DNA of 64,000 nt from Leifsonia sp. 466MF (lineage in GTDB: Bacteria; Actinomycetota; Actinomycetes; Actinomycetales; Microbacteriaceae): NCBI RefSeq assembly GCF_900100265.1, contig NZ_LT629696.1:806001-870000 (forward strand), given 5' to 3'. Below, piece by piece: positions 15,988 through 25,279 of the stretch (the first letter of the stretch is position 1; every line of letters starts with the position of its first letter). A program made the position numbers and the translations under genes. The notes beneath the pieces are model-generated. The model saw only the letters and a program-made list of their open reading frames with translations, did not search any database and was not told the DNA's origin.

Positions 15988-17250
15988 ATGGCGACGGACG
16001 GGACGATGACAGCGGGCACCACGAGCACCAGGCGACCGGAGCTGCCCGGCCGCCCGATGGCGGTACCGCGGCGGCTGCGCTTCGCCGGCCGCGAGGTGCC
16101 CTGGTGGGCGGCGGTTCTCGTGCTCTACGCCGTCTCGCGGCTGCTCACGACCACGCTCATGCTGGCGCTGTTCGTCACCGCCAACGTCGCGCACTGGGAC
16201 TACGCCAGCCCGCGGATGAACCCGACCTTCTTCACGTTCTCGGGCTCGTGGGACGGCTCGTACTACAGCCAGATCGTGGAGCAGGGATACCCCACCCGCC
16301 TTCCGCTCGACAGCGACGGCTCCGTGCAGCAGAACCCGTGGGCGTTCCTGCCCCTGTTCCCGATGGTCGTGCGCGTCGTGATGCTCCTCACCGGGCTGAG
16401 CTTCTATCCCGCCGGGTTCGCCGTCGCGATCGTTTTCGGGGCCGCCGCCAGCGTGGTGCTGTTCCGGCTGGTCGCGGCGCGGGCGGGAGTCTCGAGCGCG
16501 TTCTGGGCGACCGCGTTCTTCTGCTTCGGCCTACTCTCCTTCGTGTTGCAGATCGCGTACGCCGAGAGCATGTTCTTCTTCCTGATGTTCTCGGCGCTGC
16601 TGACCATGATCCAGCGGCGGTATTGGCTGATGCTGCCGTTCGCGGTCGCCGCGGCGTTCACCCGCCCGGGGGCGCTCGCCCTGCCGCTCGCACTTGCGAT
16701 CGTGCTCGTCGTCCGGATGGTGCGGGCCCGGCGCGGCACGGACGCGTTCCTGCCGCGGGAGCGCTTCACGATGCTGCTGACCGGCGGGCTGATGGCGCTG
16801 GCCGGTCTCGCCTGGCCGATCATCGCGGCCGCCGTGACGGGGACGGGCGACGCCTACGTCAGCACCGAGCTCTCGTGGTGGACCGGCTTCATCGGCAAGG
16901 TGGCGTTCATCCCGCTGACCCCGTGGTTCCTGCTCAGCTGGAAGTACCTCAGCATCCTAGGCGCGCTGATCGTGCTCGCGATCGTCGCCGGGTTCGCATG
17001 GGTGGTGACGCGGCCGTCCGTCCGGGCGCTCGGGACCGAGACCGTCGCGTACGCGGTCAGTTACGGGCTGTACCTGTTCGCGGTGTTCCTGCCGCAGCAG
17101 AGCACGTTCCGGTTGCTGCTGCCGCTCGCACCCCTCGCGGGAGCGCGCGGCCTCACGCGTCATCGGAAGGCGCGGAAGGCGGTACTCATCGCGGGCATCG
17201 CCCTGCAGCCGGTGGCGATCGTGCTGCTGTGGTTCATCGGATACCCGTGA
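15988..17250 (+). CDS. PIG-V-like GT-C glycosyltransferase, membrane protein
   Basis: 420 residues with about ten to eleven membrane segments. The first large outer loop carries WDGSYYSQIVEQGYP, the hallmark of PIG-V-like polyprenol-sugar-dependent mannosyltransferases, followed by AFLPLFP. It should transfer a sugar from a lipid carrier onto a lipid or protein acceptor outside the membrane. The start may be ATG 15988 or ATG 16006. The end overlaps the end of the convergent GH20 gene by 17 bp. A link to the amino-sugar cluster is not evident. Confidence 0.8.
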   Translation: MATDGTMTAGTTSTRRPELPGRPMAVPRRLRFAGREVPWWAAVLVLYAVSRLLTTTLMLALFVTANVAHWDYASPRMNPTFFTFSGSWDGSYYSQIVEQGYPTRLPLDSDGSVQQNPWAFLPLFPMVVRVVMLLTGLSFYPAGFAVAIVFGAAASVVLFRLVAARAGVSSAFWATAFFCFGLLSFVLQIAYAESMFFFLMFSALLTMIQRRYWLMLPFAVAAAFTRPGALALPLALAIVLVVRMVRARRGTDAFLPRERFTMLLTGGLMALAGLAWPIIAAAVTGTGDAYVSTELSWWTGFIGKVAFIPLTPWFLLSWKYLSILGALIVLAIVAGFAWVVTRPSVRALGTETVAYAVSYGLYLFAVFLPQQSTFRLLLPLAPLAGARGLTRHRKARKAVLIAGIALQPVAIVLLWFIGYP

Positions 17251-18757
17251 CCTCTCGCCACGGCACCTCGGGCACACGCCGGTAGCGGGTGCCCGCGGCA
17301 TCCCAGTGCTCGGCGAGCTCGGCCACGCGCCCGGTGAAGTCGTCGAGGTCGCGTGTCGCCTCGACGGGCTCGGTGTCGGCGGGCGCGCGTGACCAGCCCA
17401 CCTCGGCGACTGCCGCGAGCCGGGGGAGGACCATCTCCTCCACCTCCTCGATGGAGGTGACCGTCTCGGTCCACAGGGCGGCCTCGACGCCCAGGATGTG
17501 CGCATCCCCGACGCCCGGGATGACGCGAGCCGGGTCCCACACGAACGCGTCGCGCAGAGTGGTCGGCTTGCCGGTCCAGTCCTGGCCGATCGGGTCGCCC
17601 TCCGCGTAGACGATGTCGAGGTAGGCGGCGTCCGACGGCGAGAGGATGAGGGACCCGCCGCCGCGGACGAAGGTGACCGCGTACTCCGCCGAGCGCTCGC
17701 GCGGCGTGGTGAAGTCCCAGTACTGCCCGACGGTCCCGGCCGGCAGGTCGCCCGCCTTGCCCATCTCGTGCCAGCCGACGGCCGTCTTTCCGTTCTCGGC
17801 GACCACCCGGGCGGCCTCCTCCACGAACGCGACGAAATCGTCCGGCGACGTGCTCAGGCACTCGTCGCCGCCCAGGTGCAGCAGAGGTCCCGGCGTGAGC
17901 GCCGCCACCTCGCGGACGACGTCGCGCACGAAGCGGCGGGTCACCGCATCCCCCGTCTGCAGCGTGCTGAAGCCCACGTCGGACCCGGTATAGAGCGGAC
18001 GCGCGACCCCGTCCGGATTCAGCTCGGGATACGACGCGAGCGCCGCGTTCGTGTGGCCCGGCATGTCCAGCTCCGGGACCACGGTGACATGCCGTTCGGC
18101 TGCATACGCGACGAGATCGCGGAACTCGTCCTGCGTGTAGAACCCGCCGCGGCTGCCGTCGCTGCCGGTCGAGCCGCCGACGCGGGTCAGCTCCGGCCAC
18201 GACTCGATGTGGATGCGCCAGCCCTGGTCGTCGGTCAGGTGCAGGTGAAGGTGGTTGACCTTGAGCAGGACGATCGCGTCGATGAACCGCTTCACCTCGG
18301 CCGGCGTGAAGAAGTGGCGCGCCACATCCAGCATCGCTCCCCGGTACGCGTACCGGGGATGGTCGTGGACGCGCACGGGCTCGATCGTCAGCGGGTCGCC
18401 GTCGCAGATCGCCGGGACCAGCTGGCGCAGCGTCTGCACGCCCCAGAACGCACCGGCCGGGGTGGCGGCGCCGATACGCACGCCCTCCGCGGCGACCTCC
18501 AGCGTGTAGCCCTCCGCGCTGTCCGAACCGTCCTCGTGCGGACCCTCGCCCGGTGCGATCACCACGGCGATGTCGCCGAACGCGGGCGGCTCGTCCACGA
18601 TCGCGAGATCGCGGGAGCAGTCGGCGGCCAGGGCGTCGCGGAGGAGCCGTGCGACGGCGTCCGCTCCGGGCCCGGCGACGCTGATGCGGGCGGTCGGCGC
18701 GAGCACGAAGGGCGAACCCTCCGACGGCTCGGCGGAGACAGGGCGGGGCACGACCAC
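17234..18757 (-). CDS. GH20 beta-N-acetylhexosaminidase
   Basis: 507 residues. An N-terminal GH20b domain (to about residue 125) is followed by the catalytic barrel. Substrate-assisted catalysis residues Asp-Glu lie in HLGGDECL near residue 297; HLHLTDDQGWRIHIESWPEL and PELDMPGHT are also diagnostic. No signal peptide is visible, so it probably acts in the cytoplasm on imported chito- or GalNAc-containing oligosaccharides. Start is GTG 18757 behind a GGGAG site. It stands next to the amino-sugar importer and would feed GlcNAc or GalNAc to the ROK kinase and NagA. Confidence 0.92.
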   Translation of the reverse strand: MVVPRPVSAEPSEGSPFVLAPTARISVAGPGADAVARLLRDALAADCSRDLAIVDEPPAFGDIAVVIAPGEGPHEDGSDSAEGYTLEVAAEGVRIGAATPAGAFWGVQTLRQLVPAICDGDPLTIEPVRVHDHPRYAYRGAMLDVARHFFTPAEVKRFIDAIVLLKVNHLHLHLTDDQGWRIHIESWPELTRVGGSTGSDGSRGGFYTQDEFRDLVAYAAERHVTVVPELDMPGHTNAALASYPELNPDGVARPLYTGSDVGFSTLQTGDAVTRRFVRDVVREVAALTPGPLLHLGGDECLSTSPDDFVAFVEEAARVVAENGKTAVGWHEMGKAGDLPAGTVGQYWDFTTPRERSAEYAVTFVRGGGSLILSPSDAAYLDIVYAEGDPIGQDWTGKPTTLRDAFVWDPARVIPGVGDAHILGVEAALWTETVTSIEEVEEMVLPRLAAVAEVGWSRAPADTEPVEATRDLDDFTGRVAELAEHWDAAGTRYRRVPEVPWREVTGIR

Positions 18758-18886
18758 GGTGAGCTCCCTTGCGGGTCGGGGCAGAGCGGATGAGACCGAC
18801 TCCGCCCGCCCCGCATGCGTCGGCCATCAGCGAGTATCGCAGGGCCTTCGGCGATGGGCAAGGGTTCCGCCCGGCCCCCGCTTTGC

Positions 18887-18985
18887 TATGCTTGGCCCGT
18901 CGCGACTGGCGCTCAGATGGTCACCATCGGGGAGCGACACGGAACCTCGAGAACACGGATGGATGCGGCCGCGCGCCTGGGTCGC
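18887..18985 (+). promoter_or_regulatory. ZTP (pfl-type) riboswitch and promoter upstream of glyA
   Basis: TATGCT (18887-18892) is a -10 box; transcription would start near 18899. From about 18898 come the features of the ZTP/ZMP aptamer: CGCGACTGGCGC, a GATGG-TCA-CCATC hairpin, GGGGAGCGA, and at the 3' side GCGCCTGGGTCGC. GGCGC (18908-18912) can pair with GCGCC (18973-18977), the expected pseudoknot. ZTP riboswitches are known to control glyA and other folate and purine genes when 10-formyl-THF is short. The call rests on motif memory, not a covariance-model search. Confidence 0.78.
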
Positions 18986-19021
18986 TACGCAATAGTCCAT
19001 CCCTGTACGAAGGAGCCGGCA

Positions 19022-20365
19022 ATGACCGATACCCTCCCCTCGACGAGCCCAGCGTTCTCGTCCTTTGGCGCCCCTCTGGCGGAGGTCGACCCCGAGATCG
19101 CGGAGGTGCTGCAGCTCGAGCTCGGCCGCCAGCGCGACTACCTCGAGATGATCGCCTCCGAGAACTTCGTGCCGCGCGCGGTGCTCGAAGCGGTCGGCTC
19201 CGTCCTCACCAACAAGTACGCGGAGGGCTACCCGGGCCGCCGCTACTACGGCGGCTGCGAGTACGTCGACATCGCCGAGCAGCTCGCGATCGACCGGGCG
19301 AAGGCCCTGTTCGGCGCCGAGTACGCAAACGTCCAGCCGCACTCCGGCGCATCGGCCAACGCCGCCGTGCTCTCCGCCATCGCGGCTCCCGGCGACACCA
19401 TCCTGGGCCTGGAGCTCGCCCACGGCGGTCACCTGACCCACGGGATGAAGCTCAACTTCTCGGGCAAGCTCTACAACGCCGTGTCGTACGGCGTCGACCC
19501 CGAGACGTTCCTCGTCGACATGAACGTCGTGCGCGACAAGGCGCTCGAGCACAAGCCGCAGGTCATCATCGCCGGCTGGTCGGCCTACCCGCGTCAGCTC
19601 GACTTCGCGGCGTTCCGCGAGATCGCCGACGAGGTCGGAGCGAAGCTGTGGGTGGACATGGCGCACTTCGCCGGTCTCGTGGCCGCTGGGCTGCATCCCT
19701 CGCCCGTGCCGTTCGCCGACGTGGTCAGCTCGACCGTCCACAAGACCATCGGCGGCCCCCGCTCCGGCTTCATCGTGAGCCGCGACACCGAGCTCGCCAA
19801 GAAGCTCAACTCCAACGTGTTCCCGGGCCAGCAGGGCGGACCGCTCATGCACGTGATCGCCGCCAAGGCGACCGCATTCAAGCTCGCGGCGACGGAGGAG
19901 TTCAAGGACCGCCAGGAGCGGACCATCCGCGGCGCGAAGCTGCTCGCCGAGCGCCTGACCGCCGACGACTCCCGCGCCGCCGGTGTGGACGTGCTCACGG
20001 GCGGAACCGACGTGCACCTCGTGCTCGCCGACCTGCGCACGTCGGAGCTCGACGGCCAGCAGGCGGAGGACGTGCTGCACGAGGTCGGCATCACCGTGAA
20101 CCGCAACGCCGTGCCGTTCGACCCGCGCCCGCCGATGGTGACCTCCGGTCTCCGGATCGGCACCCCGGCGCTCGCGACACGCGGCTTCGGCGACACCGAG
20201 TTCACCGAGGTGGCCGACATCATCGCGCTGGCCCTGCGTCCGGGTGCGGACACCCGCGCGCTGCGCTCCCGGGTCGACGCGCTGACCGCGGCGTTCCCGC
20301 TCTACCCGGGCCTGACGCCGTCCGGCGCCGAGGCCGTCCAGGTCGAGCTCCCCTCCTCCATCTGA
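19022..20365 (+). CDS. glyA: Serine hydroxymethyltransferase
   Basis: 447 residues, about 20 longer than usual because of an N-terminal extension. It interconverts serine and glycine while charging tetrahydrofolate with a methylene group, using pyridoxal phosphate. Seen: [48 protein letters not shown], and the Schiff-base lysine in [11 protein letters not shown] (residue about 242). ATG 19022 lies behind GAAGGAG (19009-19015). It is downstream of a ZTP-type riboswitch and upstream of folD, which uses the product. Confidence 0.97.
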   Translation: MTDTLPSTSPAFSSFGAPLAEVDPEIAEVLQLELGRQRDYLEMIASENFVPRAVLEAVGSVLTNKYAEGYPGRRYYGGCEYVDIAEQLAIDRAKALFGAEYANVQPHSGASANAAVLSAIAAPGDTILGLELAHGGHLTHGMKLNFSGKLYNAVSYGVDPETFLVDMNVVRDKALEHKPQVIIAGWSAYPRQLDFAAFREIADEVGAKLWVDMAHFAGLVAAGLHPSPVPFADVVSSTVHKTIGGPRSGFIVSRDTELAKKLNSNVFPGQQGGPLMHVIAAKATAFKLAATEEFKDRQERTIRGAKLLAERLTADDSRAAGVDVLTGGTDVHLVLADLRTSELDGQQAEDVLHEVGITVNRNAVPFDPRPPMVTSGLRIGTPALATRGFGDTEFTEVADIIALALRPGADTRALRSRVDALTAAFPLYPGLTPSGAEAVQVELPSSI

Positions 20366-20386
20366 CCCACCCCCTACCCAAGCCAT

Positions 20387-20443
20387 CAGCTCCTGAGTTT
20401 TTCCGCCGATTCGCGTCGATTCGTGCGAAAAACTCAGGAGCTG
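20387..20443. repeat. Long palindrome P4 between glyA and folD
   Basis: Perfect 17-bp arms 20387-20403 (CAGCTCCTGAGTTTTTC) and 20427-20443, with a 23-nt loop containing CGATTCG twice. Unlike the other long palindromes in this window it lies between two genes in the same direction, 18 nt before the folD ribosome site. It could stabilise glyA mRNA, attenuate folD, or both. Confidence 0.8.
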
Positions 20444-20471
20444 GCGGCTTCGTTCTGTGGAAGGAGCGAAC

Positions 20472-21353
20472 GTGACCGCACAGATTCTGGACGGGAAGGC
20501 GACCGCCGCCGCGATCAAGGCGGAGCTGAAGGAGCGCGTCAGCGCGCTGCGTGAGAAGGGCATCGTCCCGGGGCTCGGCACGATCCTGGTCGGCGACGAC
20601 CCGGGCTCGCAGTGGTACGTCGCGGGCAAGCACCGCGACTGCGCCGAGGTCGGCATCGCCTCCATCCGCCGCGATCTGCCCGCCGACATCTCGCAGGCCG
20701 AGCTGGAGGCAGTGGTCGAGGAGCTCAACGGCGACCCCGACTGCACCGGCTTCATCGTGCAGCTGCCGCTGCCGGGCCACCTCGACACCGACGCCATCCT
20801 CGAGCTCGTCGACCCGGCGAAGGATGCGGACGGCCTGCACCCGACGAACCTCGGCCGCCTGGTCCTCAACGTCAACCGGCCGATCACGTCGCCTCTGCCG
20901 TGCACGCCGCGGGGCGTGATCGAGCTGATGCTGCGGCATGGCATCGACATCCGCGGCAAGGATGTCGTGGTCGTCGGGCGGGGAGTCACGGTCGGCCGCT
21001 CGATCGGCGCACTGCTGACCCGCCGCGAGTACAACGCGACCGTCACGCTCACCCACACCGGCACCCACGATCTCGACGCGCACCTCCGACGCGCCGACAT
21101 CATCGTGGGCGCCGCCGGTGTCGCCGGGCTGGTCACCGCCGCGAACGTCAAGCCCGGTGCGATCGTGCTCGACGTGGGCGTGAGCCGCGTGGAGGACCCG
21201 GTGACCGGCAAGAGCGTCGTCGCGGGCGATGTGGCTCCGGATGTGGCCGAGGTCGCCTCCTGGGTCTCCCCGAACCCGGGCGGAGTCGGGCCGATGACGC
21301 GCGCGCTGCTGCTGCAGAACGTCGTCGAGTCGGCGGAGCGGGAGCTGCAGTGA
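20472..21353 (+). CDS. folD: Methylene-THF dehydrogenase / methenyl-THF cyclohydrolase
   Basis: 293 residues. FolD oxidises 5,10-methylene-THF and hydrolyses the product to 10-formyl-THF, the purine formyl donor. Catalytic Tyr and Lys sit in [38 protein letters not shown] and [14 protein letters not shown] are the other family signatures. GTG 20472 follows AAGGAGC (20461-20467). It is downstream of glyA across a palindrome, and its stop overlaps the ybaK-like start (GTGA). Confidence 0.97.
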   Translation: MTAQILDGKATAAAIKAELKERVSALREKGIVPGLGTILVGDDPGSQWYVAGKHRDCAEVGIASIRRDLPADISQAELEAVVEELNGDPDCTGFIVQLPLPGHLDTDAILELVDPAKDADGLHPTNLGRLVLNVNRPITSPLPCTPRGVIELMLRHGIDIRGKDVVVVGRGVTVGRSIGALLTRREYNATVTLTHTGTHDLDAHLRRADIIVGAAGVAGLVTAANVKPGAIVLDVGVSRVEDPVTGKSVVAGDVAPDVAEVASWVSPNPGGVGPMTRALLLQNVVESAERELQ

Positions 21354-21838
21354 CCGACGCGTCGCGCGAGCGGACGCATCCTGCTGTCGAGCGCGTCGAG
21401 GCGGCGCTGCTCGCGGCGGGGGTCGAGCCGCGGGTCCGCTGGTTCGAGTCGGCGACGCCGACCGCAGCGTCTGCCGCCGCCGAGCTCGGGGTCGAGGTGG
21501 GGGCGATCGCGAACTCGCTCGTCTTCACCATCGACGGCGAGCCCCTTCTCGTGATGACCTCCGGCGCCCACCGCGTCGACACCGCGTTCCTGGGCGAGCG
21601 GCTCGGCGGCCGCATCCGCCGCGCCGACGCCGAGACCGTCAAGGCGGCGACCGGGCAGACGATCGGCGGCGTCGCACCCGTCGGTCACCCCCAGCACCTG
21701 CGGACCGTGGTGGATGTGGCGCTCGCCGGCTACCCGGAGGTCTGGGCGGCCGCAGGTCACGCCCACACCGTCTTCCCCACCACGTTCGACGAGCTGGTGC
21801 GCCTCACCGGCGGCGACCCGCACCCCGTCGAGCCCTAG
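21350..21838 (+). CDS. YbaK/EbsC-family aminoacyl-tRNA deacylase
   Basis: 162 residues. The fold is that of the proline-tRNA-synthetase editing domain; the conserved lysine context IANSLVF and the [13 protein letters not shown] glycine loop are present. Family members hydrolyse mischarged tRNA such as Cys-tRNA(Pro). GTG 21350 overlaps the folD stop, so it is co-translated with folD, probably without functional relation. Confidence 0.85.
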   Translation: MTDASRERTHPAVERVEAALLAAGVEPRVRWFESATPTAASAAAELGVEVGAIANSLVFTIDGEPLLVMTSGAHRVDTAFLGERLGGRIRRADAETVKAATGQTIGGVAPVGHPQHLRTVVDVALAGYPEVWAAAGHAHTVFPTTFDELVRLTGGDPHPVEP

Positions 21839-21861
21839 CCCCTCCTCATCCCGCCCCCGCC

Positions 21862-21935
21862 CCCACCGTCGAGTCCGCAAACTTTGCACACGACGCGCCG
21901 CAGGGGCGTGCAAAGATCGCGGACTCGACGGTGGG
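21862..21935. repeat. Long intergenic palindrome P2 (family shared with P1)
   Basis: Outer arms 21862-21878 and 21919-21935 pair perfectly over 17 bp, and inner arms CTTTGCAC (21882-21889) and GTGCAAAG (21908-21915) pair perfectly over 8 bp. It lies between convergent ybaK-like and beta-lactamase-fold genes, starting 24 nt after one stop and ending 15 nt from the other. The CGTCGAGT core and the GTGCAAAG word match palindrome P1. Confidence 0.8.
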
Positions 21936-21950
21936 CGGAGGGGGAGTGGG

Positions 21951-22757
21951 TCAGCGGTCGACGACGACGATGAAGCGCTTCGTGACGACGCGCTCGCCGG
22001 ACGTGCCACGGAGTTCGCCGAGGGCCGCGAGCACGCGGTCGAGGATGCGCGGGCGCAGGGGCAGCGGTGCCTCGTCCGGCTGGTCCACCGTCCCCGCCGG
22101 ATAGTCCACGCCCGGCTCCGTGGACATCTCGATGTGCGCGCCGCGCAGCTCGCGCACGGGCGCGGGCGGGTCGTCGCGGAAGCGGATCAGCCGCTCGATC
22201 GTCGCCCGGTACTGGCCGAGGTCGCGCACGTACAGCCGCGCTGGGAGGACGGTGTCGCCGGTGAACAGGATGCCCGTCTGCCGGTCGAAGAACACCACGG
22301 CGGAGGGTTCGTGCCCCGGCCCGCCGATGACGTCGATCACCCGGCGGCCCAGATCGTACGTGACAGCCGCATCCGGCCAGGTCGGGAAGCCGAAGAAGCC
22401 GATCACCTCGGCTGGGCTGGTGCCGACGACCGTCGTGCCCGGCCGATCCCGCAGCAGCGCGTCACCCGCGATGTGGTCGCCGTGCGCGTGCGAGTGCGCG
22501 ACGACGAGGGGATACGGCCGCACGAACACGACCGGGTTGCGCCGCAGCCAGTCGGCGATCAGGCCTTCGACCGTCGCTCGCAGCGGGAACACCGCCTCAT
22601 CGGAGGTCGCGCCGGTGTCGATCAGGAGGGCCCGCTCACGCCCGAACAGCAGGTAGAGGAACGGCGCCTCCCAGTGCGACGTCTTGGGCTGCCGCACCTG
22701 GACGGTGTCCGCGTCGAGCCACACGACGACCGGATCGTTCACTCCCTGTCCACTCAC
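21951..22757 (-). CDS. Metallo-beta-lactamase-fold hydrolase
   Basis: 268 residues. The metal motif is HSHAHGDH, with a second histidine in GGPGHEPSA and the bridging Asp in LFTGDTVLP. These are features of the general MBL hydrolase family (glyoxalase II-like, lactonase and phosphodiesterase members), so the substrate is open. GTG 22757 is the chosen start; an in-frame GTG five codons in is possible. It is a single gene downstream of nothing obvious and converges on the YbaK-like gene. Confidence 0.8.
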   Translation of the reverse strand: MSGQGVNDPVVVWLDADTVQVRQPKTSHWEAPFLYLLFGRERALLIDTGATSDEAVFPLRATVEGLIADWLRRNPVVFVRPYPLVVAHSHAHGDHIAGDALLRDRPGTTVVGTSPAEVIGFFGFPTWPDAAVTYDLGRRVIDVIGGPGHEPSAVVFFDRQTGILFTGDTVLPARLYVRDLGQYRATIERLIRFRDDPPAPVRELRGAHIEMSTEPGVDYPAGTVDQPDEAPLPLRPRILDRVLAALGELRGTSGERVVTKRFIVVVDR

Positions 22758-22825
22758 GCGTCACAGTGTGACACCACAGGGTGACCGGGAGGTGAACCGG
22801 CCGACCGGCCGAACAGGCCGCCCGC

Positions 22826-23986
22826 TCAGCTCTCGCGCCGAGCACCCTCCGACGCCTGCACCGTGAAGAGGTCCGGCTGGCCGAACCCGTGCTCCGCGAA
22901 CGCGCCGTCCAGCGCGACGAGCACGCGGCTGAGCGCGTCCGTCGGCACGAGGGCGATGGCCGAGCCTCCGAAGCCGCCGCCGGTCATCCGCGCGCCGATC
23001 GCGCCGTTCGCCTGCGCCGTCTCCACGGCGAGGTCGAGCTCGGGCACCGAGATCTCGAAGTCGTCGCGCATCGACACGTGGGACGCGTCGAGCAGCTCGC
23101 CGATCGCGGCCGGCCCCTGCTCGCGGAGGGTGCGCACGGTGTCGAGCACCCGCTGGTCCTCCGTGACGACGTGACGGACGCGACGGAAGGTCACGTCGTC
23201 CATGAGCTCGCGCGCGCGGTCGAGGTCGCCGACGGACACATCCCGCAGCGCCTCGACGCCCAGGATGCGCGCGCCCTCTTCGCACGAGGCGCGGCGTTCG
23301 GCATAGCCGCCGGTGGCGTGGGAGTGCGTCACACCGGTGTCGATGATGAGGATCTCGAGCCCGGCGGCCTCGAGCCCCAGCGGCACGACCTCGGAGTCGA
23401 GCGACCGGCAGTCGAGGAAGACGGCCGCGTCGCGCTCGCCGAGGAGGGAGGCGGACTGGTCCATGATGCCCGTCGGCGCTCCGACCGCGACGTTCTCGGC
23501 GCGCTGGCCGACCCGGGCAAGGGTGCGGCGGTCGAATCCGAGACGCCACAGGTCGTTGAGCGCCACGGCAACGGCGCCCTCGATCGCCGCGGACGACGAC
23601 AGGCCGGCACCGACGGGCACATTGGAGTCGAGCAGGATGTCGACGCCCGGCACGGCGGCAAGGTCGGTGCCGAACTGGCCGAGCGCCCAGGCGACGCCCA
23701 GCGGGTACGCCGACCAGCCGGAGAGCACCTCGGGCGCCAGATCGTCGAGCGGGATCTCGACCACCTCGTCCGCGAAGGTGCTCCCGACGCGGATGACGCG
23801 GTCGTCACGCGCCCCGACCGCGGCGACGGTGCGCCGGTTGATCGCGAACGGCAGGACGAATCCCAGGTTGTAGTCGGTGTGCTCGCCGATCAGGTTGACC
23901 CGGCCCGGCGCCGACCAGACGCCGTCGGGTTCGCGGCCGAACACCTCGGCGAAGTCGTCGCGGACGCCCGTGCGCAGGTCGGTCAT
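22826..23986 (-). CDS. galK: Galactokinase
   Basis: 386 residues, normal for the family. GHMP-kinase motifs: GRVNLIGEHTDYN near the N terminus (the galactokinase signature), VPVGAGLSSSAAIE as the phosphate loop, and GGGFGGSAIALV near the C terminus. It makes galactose 1-phosphate. ATG 23986 overlaps the galT stop (ATGA), so galTK form one minus-strand operon, divergent from a DeoR regulator. Confidence 0.96.
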   Translation of the reverse strand: MTDLRTGVRDDFAEVFGREPDGVWSAPGRVNLIGEHTDYNLGFVLPFAINRRTVAAVGARDDRVIRVGSTFADEVVEIPLDDLAPEVLSGWSAYPLGVAWALGQFGTDLAAVPGVDILLDSNVPVGAGLSSSAAIEGAVAVALNDLWRLGFDRRTLARVGQRAENVAVGAPTGIMDQSASLLGERDAAVFLDCRSLDSEVVPLGLEAAGLEILIIDTGVTHSHATGGYAERRASCEEGARILGVEALRDVSVGDLDRARELMDDVTFRRVRHVVTEDQRVLDTVRTLREQGPAAIGELLDASHVSMRDDFEISVPELDLAVETAQANGAIGARMTGGGFGGSAIALVPTDALSRVLVALDGAFAEHGFGQPDLFTVQASEGARRES

Positions 23987-25197
23987 CGGTCAGCCTCTCG
24001 GTCGGAAGTGGATGCGGCGCCCGCCGGAGCCGCGACGGGCTCGGTGACGAGCCCGGTCACGGAGACCGGCAGTTCGCCGACCGGGTTGTCGCGGTCGGCG
24101 CGGGCGACGGCCTCGCGGAGCGCAGCGGCCGCCTGCTCGGGCGGGATATCGCCCACCCAGGCGCCCATGGCCGACTCCGAGCCGGCCAGGAACTTCAGCT
24201 TATCCGCGCCGCGGCGGGGCGAGGTCAGCTGCAGCATGAGGCGGATCTCGTCTCGGCGAACGCCGACGGGAGCCTGGTGCCACGCGGCGATGTACGGCGT
24301 GGGGGAGTCGTAGAGCGCATCCACCCCGCGCAGCACCCGGAGGTAGAGCGTGGCCAGCTCGTCCCGCTCGGCGGCGTTGGTCTCGGAGATGTCGGCGACG
24401 TGGCGGTGCGGGAGCACGTGGATCTCGACCGGCCAGCGCGCGGCGAACGGCACGTATGCCGTCCAGTGCTCTCCGGCGAGGACGACGCGCTCGCTGGCGC
24501 GCTCCCGCTCCAGGATGTCGGCGAACAGCGTCGGTCCGTACGCGTCGAGCGAGCGGATGAGCGCGGAGGTGCGCGGCGTGATGTACGGGTAGGCGTAGAT
24601 CTGCCCGTGCGGATGGTGCAGCGTGACGCCGATCGCCTCGCCGCGGTTCTCGAACGGGAACACCTGCCGGACGCCGGGGAGTGCGGAGAGTTCGGTGGTG
24701 CGGTCCGCCCACGCCTCGATGACCGTGCGTGCGCGCGACGGGCTGAGGCTTCCGAAGGATCCCGTGGTGGCCGGGCTGAAGCAGACGACCTCGCACCGGC
24801 CGACGGACGTGCGGGTGCGCCCCAAACCGACCTGGGCCAGGTCGTCGATCCCCTCCGGGGCGTTGTCGTCGACGAGCAGCGGCCCGAAGGAGGGCGACTT
24901 GTTCTCGAATACGGCGACATCGTAGAGGTCGGGGATCTCGGACGGGTTCGTCGGTGTCGCGGGAGCGAGCGGATCGAGCTCGGCGGGTGGGAGCATCACC
25001 CGGTTCTGGCGCGCTGCCGCGATGGAGATCCATTCGCCGGTGAGCGGGTCCTGCCGCATCGTCGCGGTGGCCGGTCGAGGTGCGGGCTCCCGGAGGTCGG
25101 GCTTGCGCTCCGGGCCGAGCGTCGTGTCGGCGTCGTCGTAATAGATGAGGTCCCGACCGTCGGAGAGACGGGTGGGACGCTTCGTGATCGAGGCCAT
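23983..25197 (-). CDS. galT: Galactose-1-phosphate uridylyltransferase
   Basis: 404 residues. The active-site motif HPHGQIYAYP lies near residue 192, and HVLPHRHVADISE further on; both are Gal-1-P uridylyltransferase signatures of the HIT superfamily. It exchanges galactose 1-phosphate with UDP-glucose. ATG 25197 is preceded by GAAAGGAT and by a promoter inside an inverted repeat. No galE is in the window. It is first in the galTK operon. Confidence 0.96.
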   Translation of the reverse strand: MASITKRPTRLSDGRDLIYYDDADTTLGPERKPDLREPAPRPATATMRQDPLTGEWISIAAARQNRVMLPPAELDPLAPATPTNPSEIPDLYDVAVFENKSPSFGPLLVDDNAPEGIDDLAQVGLGRTRTSVGRCEVVCFSPATTGSFGSLSPSRARTVIEAWADRTTELSALPGVRQVFPFENRGEAIGVTLHHPHGQIYAYPYITPRTSALIRSLDAYGPTLFADILERERASERVVLAGEHWTAYVPFAARWPVEIHVLPHRHVADISETNAAERDELATLYLRVLRGVDALYDSPTPYIAAWHQAPVGVRRDEIRLMLQLTSPRRGADKLKFLAGSESAMGAWVGDIPPEQAAAALREAVARADRDNPVGELPVSVTGLVTEPVAAPAGAASTSDREADR

Positions 25198-25207
25198 GCC
25201 ATCCTTT

Positions 25208-25260
25208 CGATTGCGAAAGCGAGGATACCGCTTCCGCTTTCGTATTGACAAGCAATCGCA
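25208..25260. promoter_or_regulatory. Divergent galT / deoR promoter-operator region
   Basis: CGAAAGCG (25214-25221) and CGCTTTCG (25235-25242) form a perfect 8-bp inverted repeat. For galT: TTGTCA (25246-25251) and TATCCT (25222-25227) on the minus strand, 18 bp apart, so the repeat overlaps the -10. For the regulator: TTGACA (25245-25250) and CAGCAT (25268-25273), 17 bp apart. The two -35 boxes overlap each other. The repeat is the natural site for the DeoR protein encoded at 25280. Confidence 0.65.
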
Positions 25261-25279
25261 AGCGCTCCAGCATGGGCGT

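Noticed and set aside
18827..22009. A 1060-codon open frame on the minus strand
   Set aside because: It runs antisense through glyA, folD and ybaK, whose products carry full family motifs. Its translation has no recognisable domain and shows the Arg/His/Gly/Val bias typical of high-GC shadow frames.
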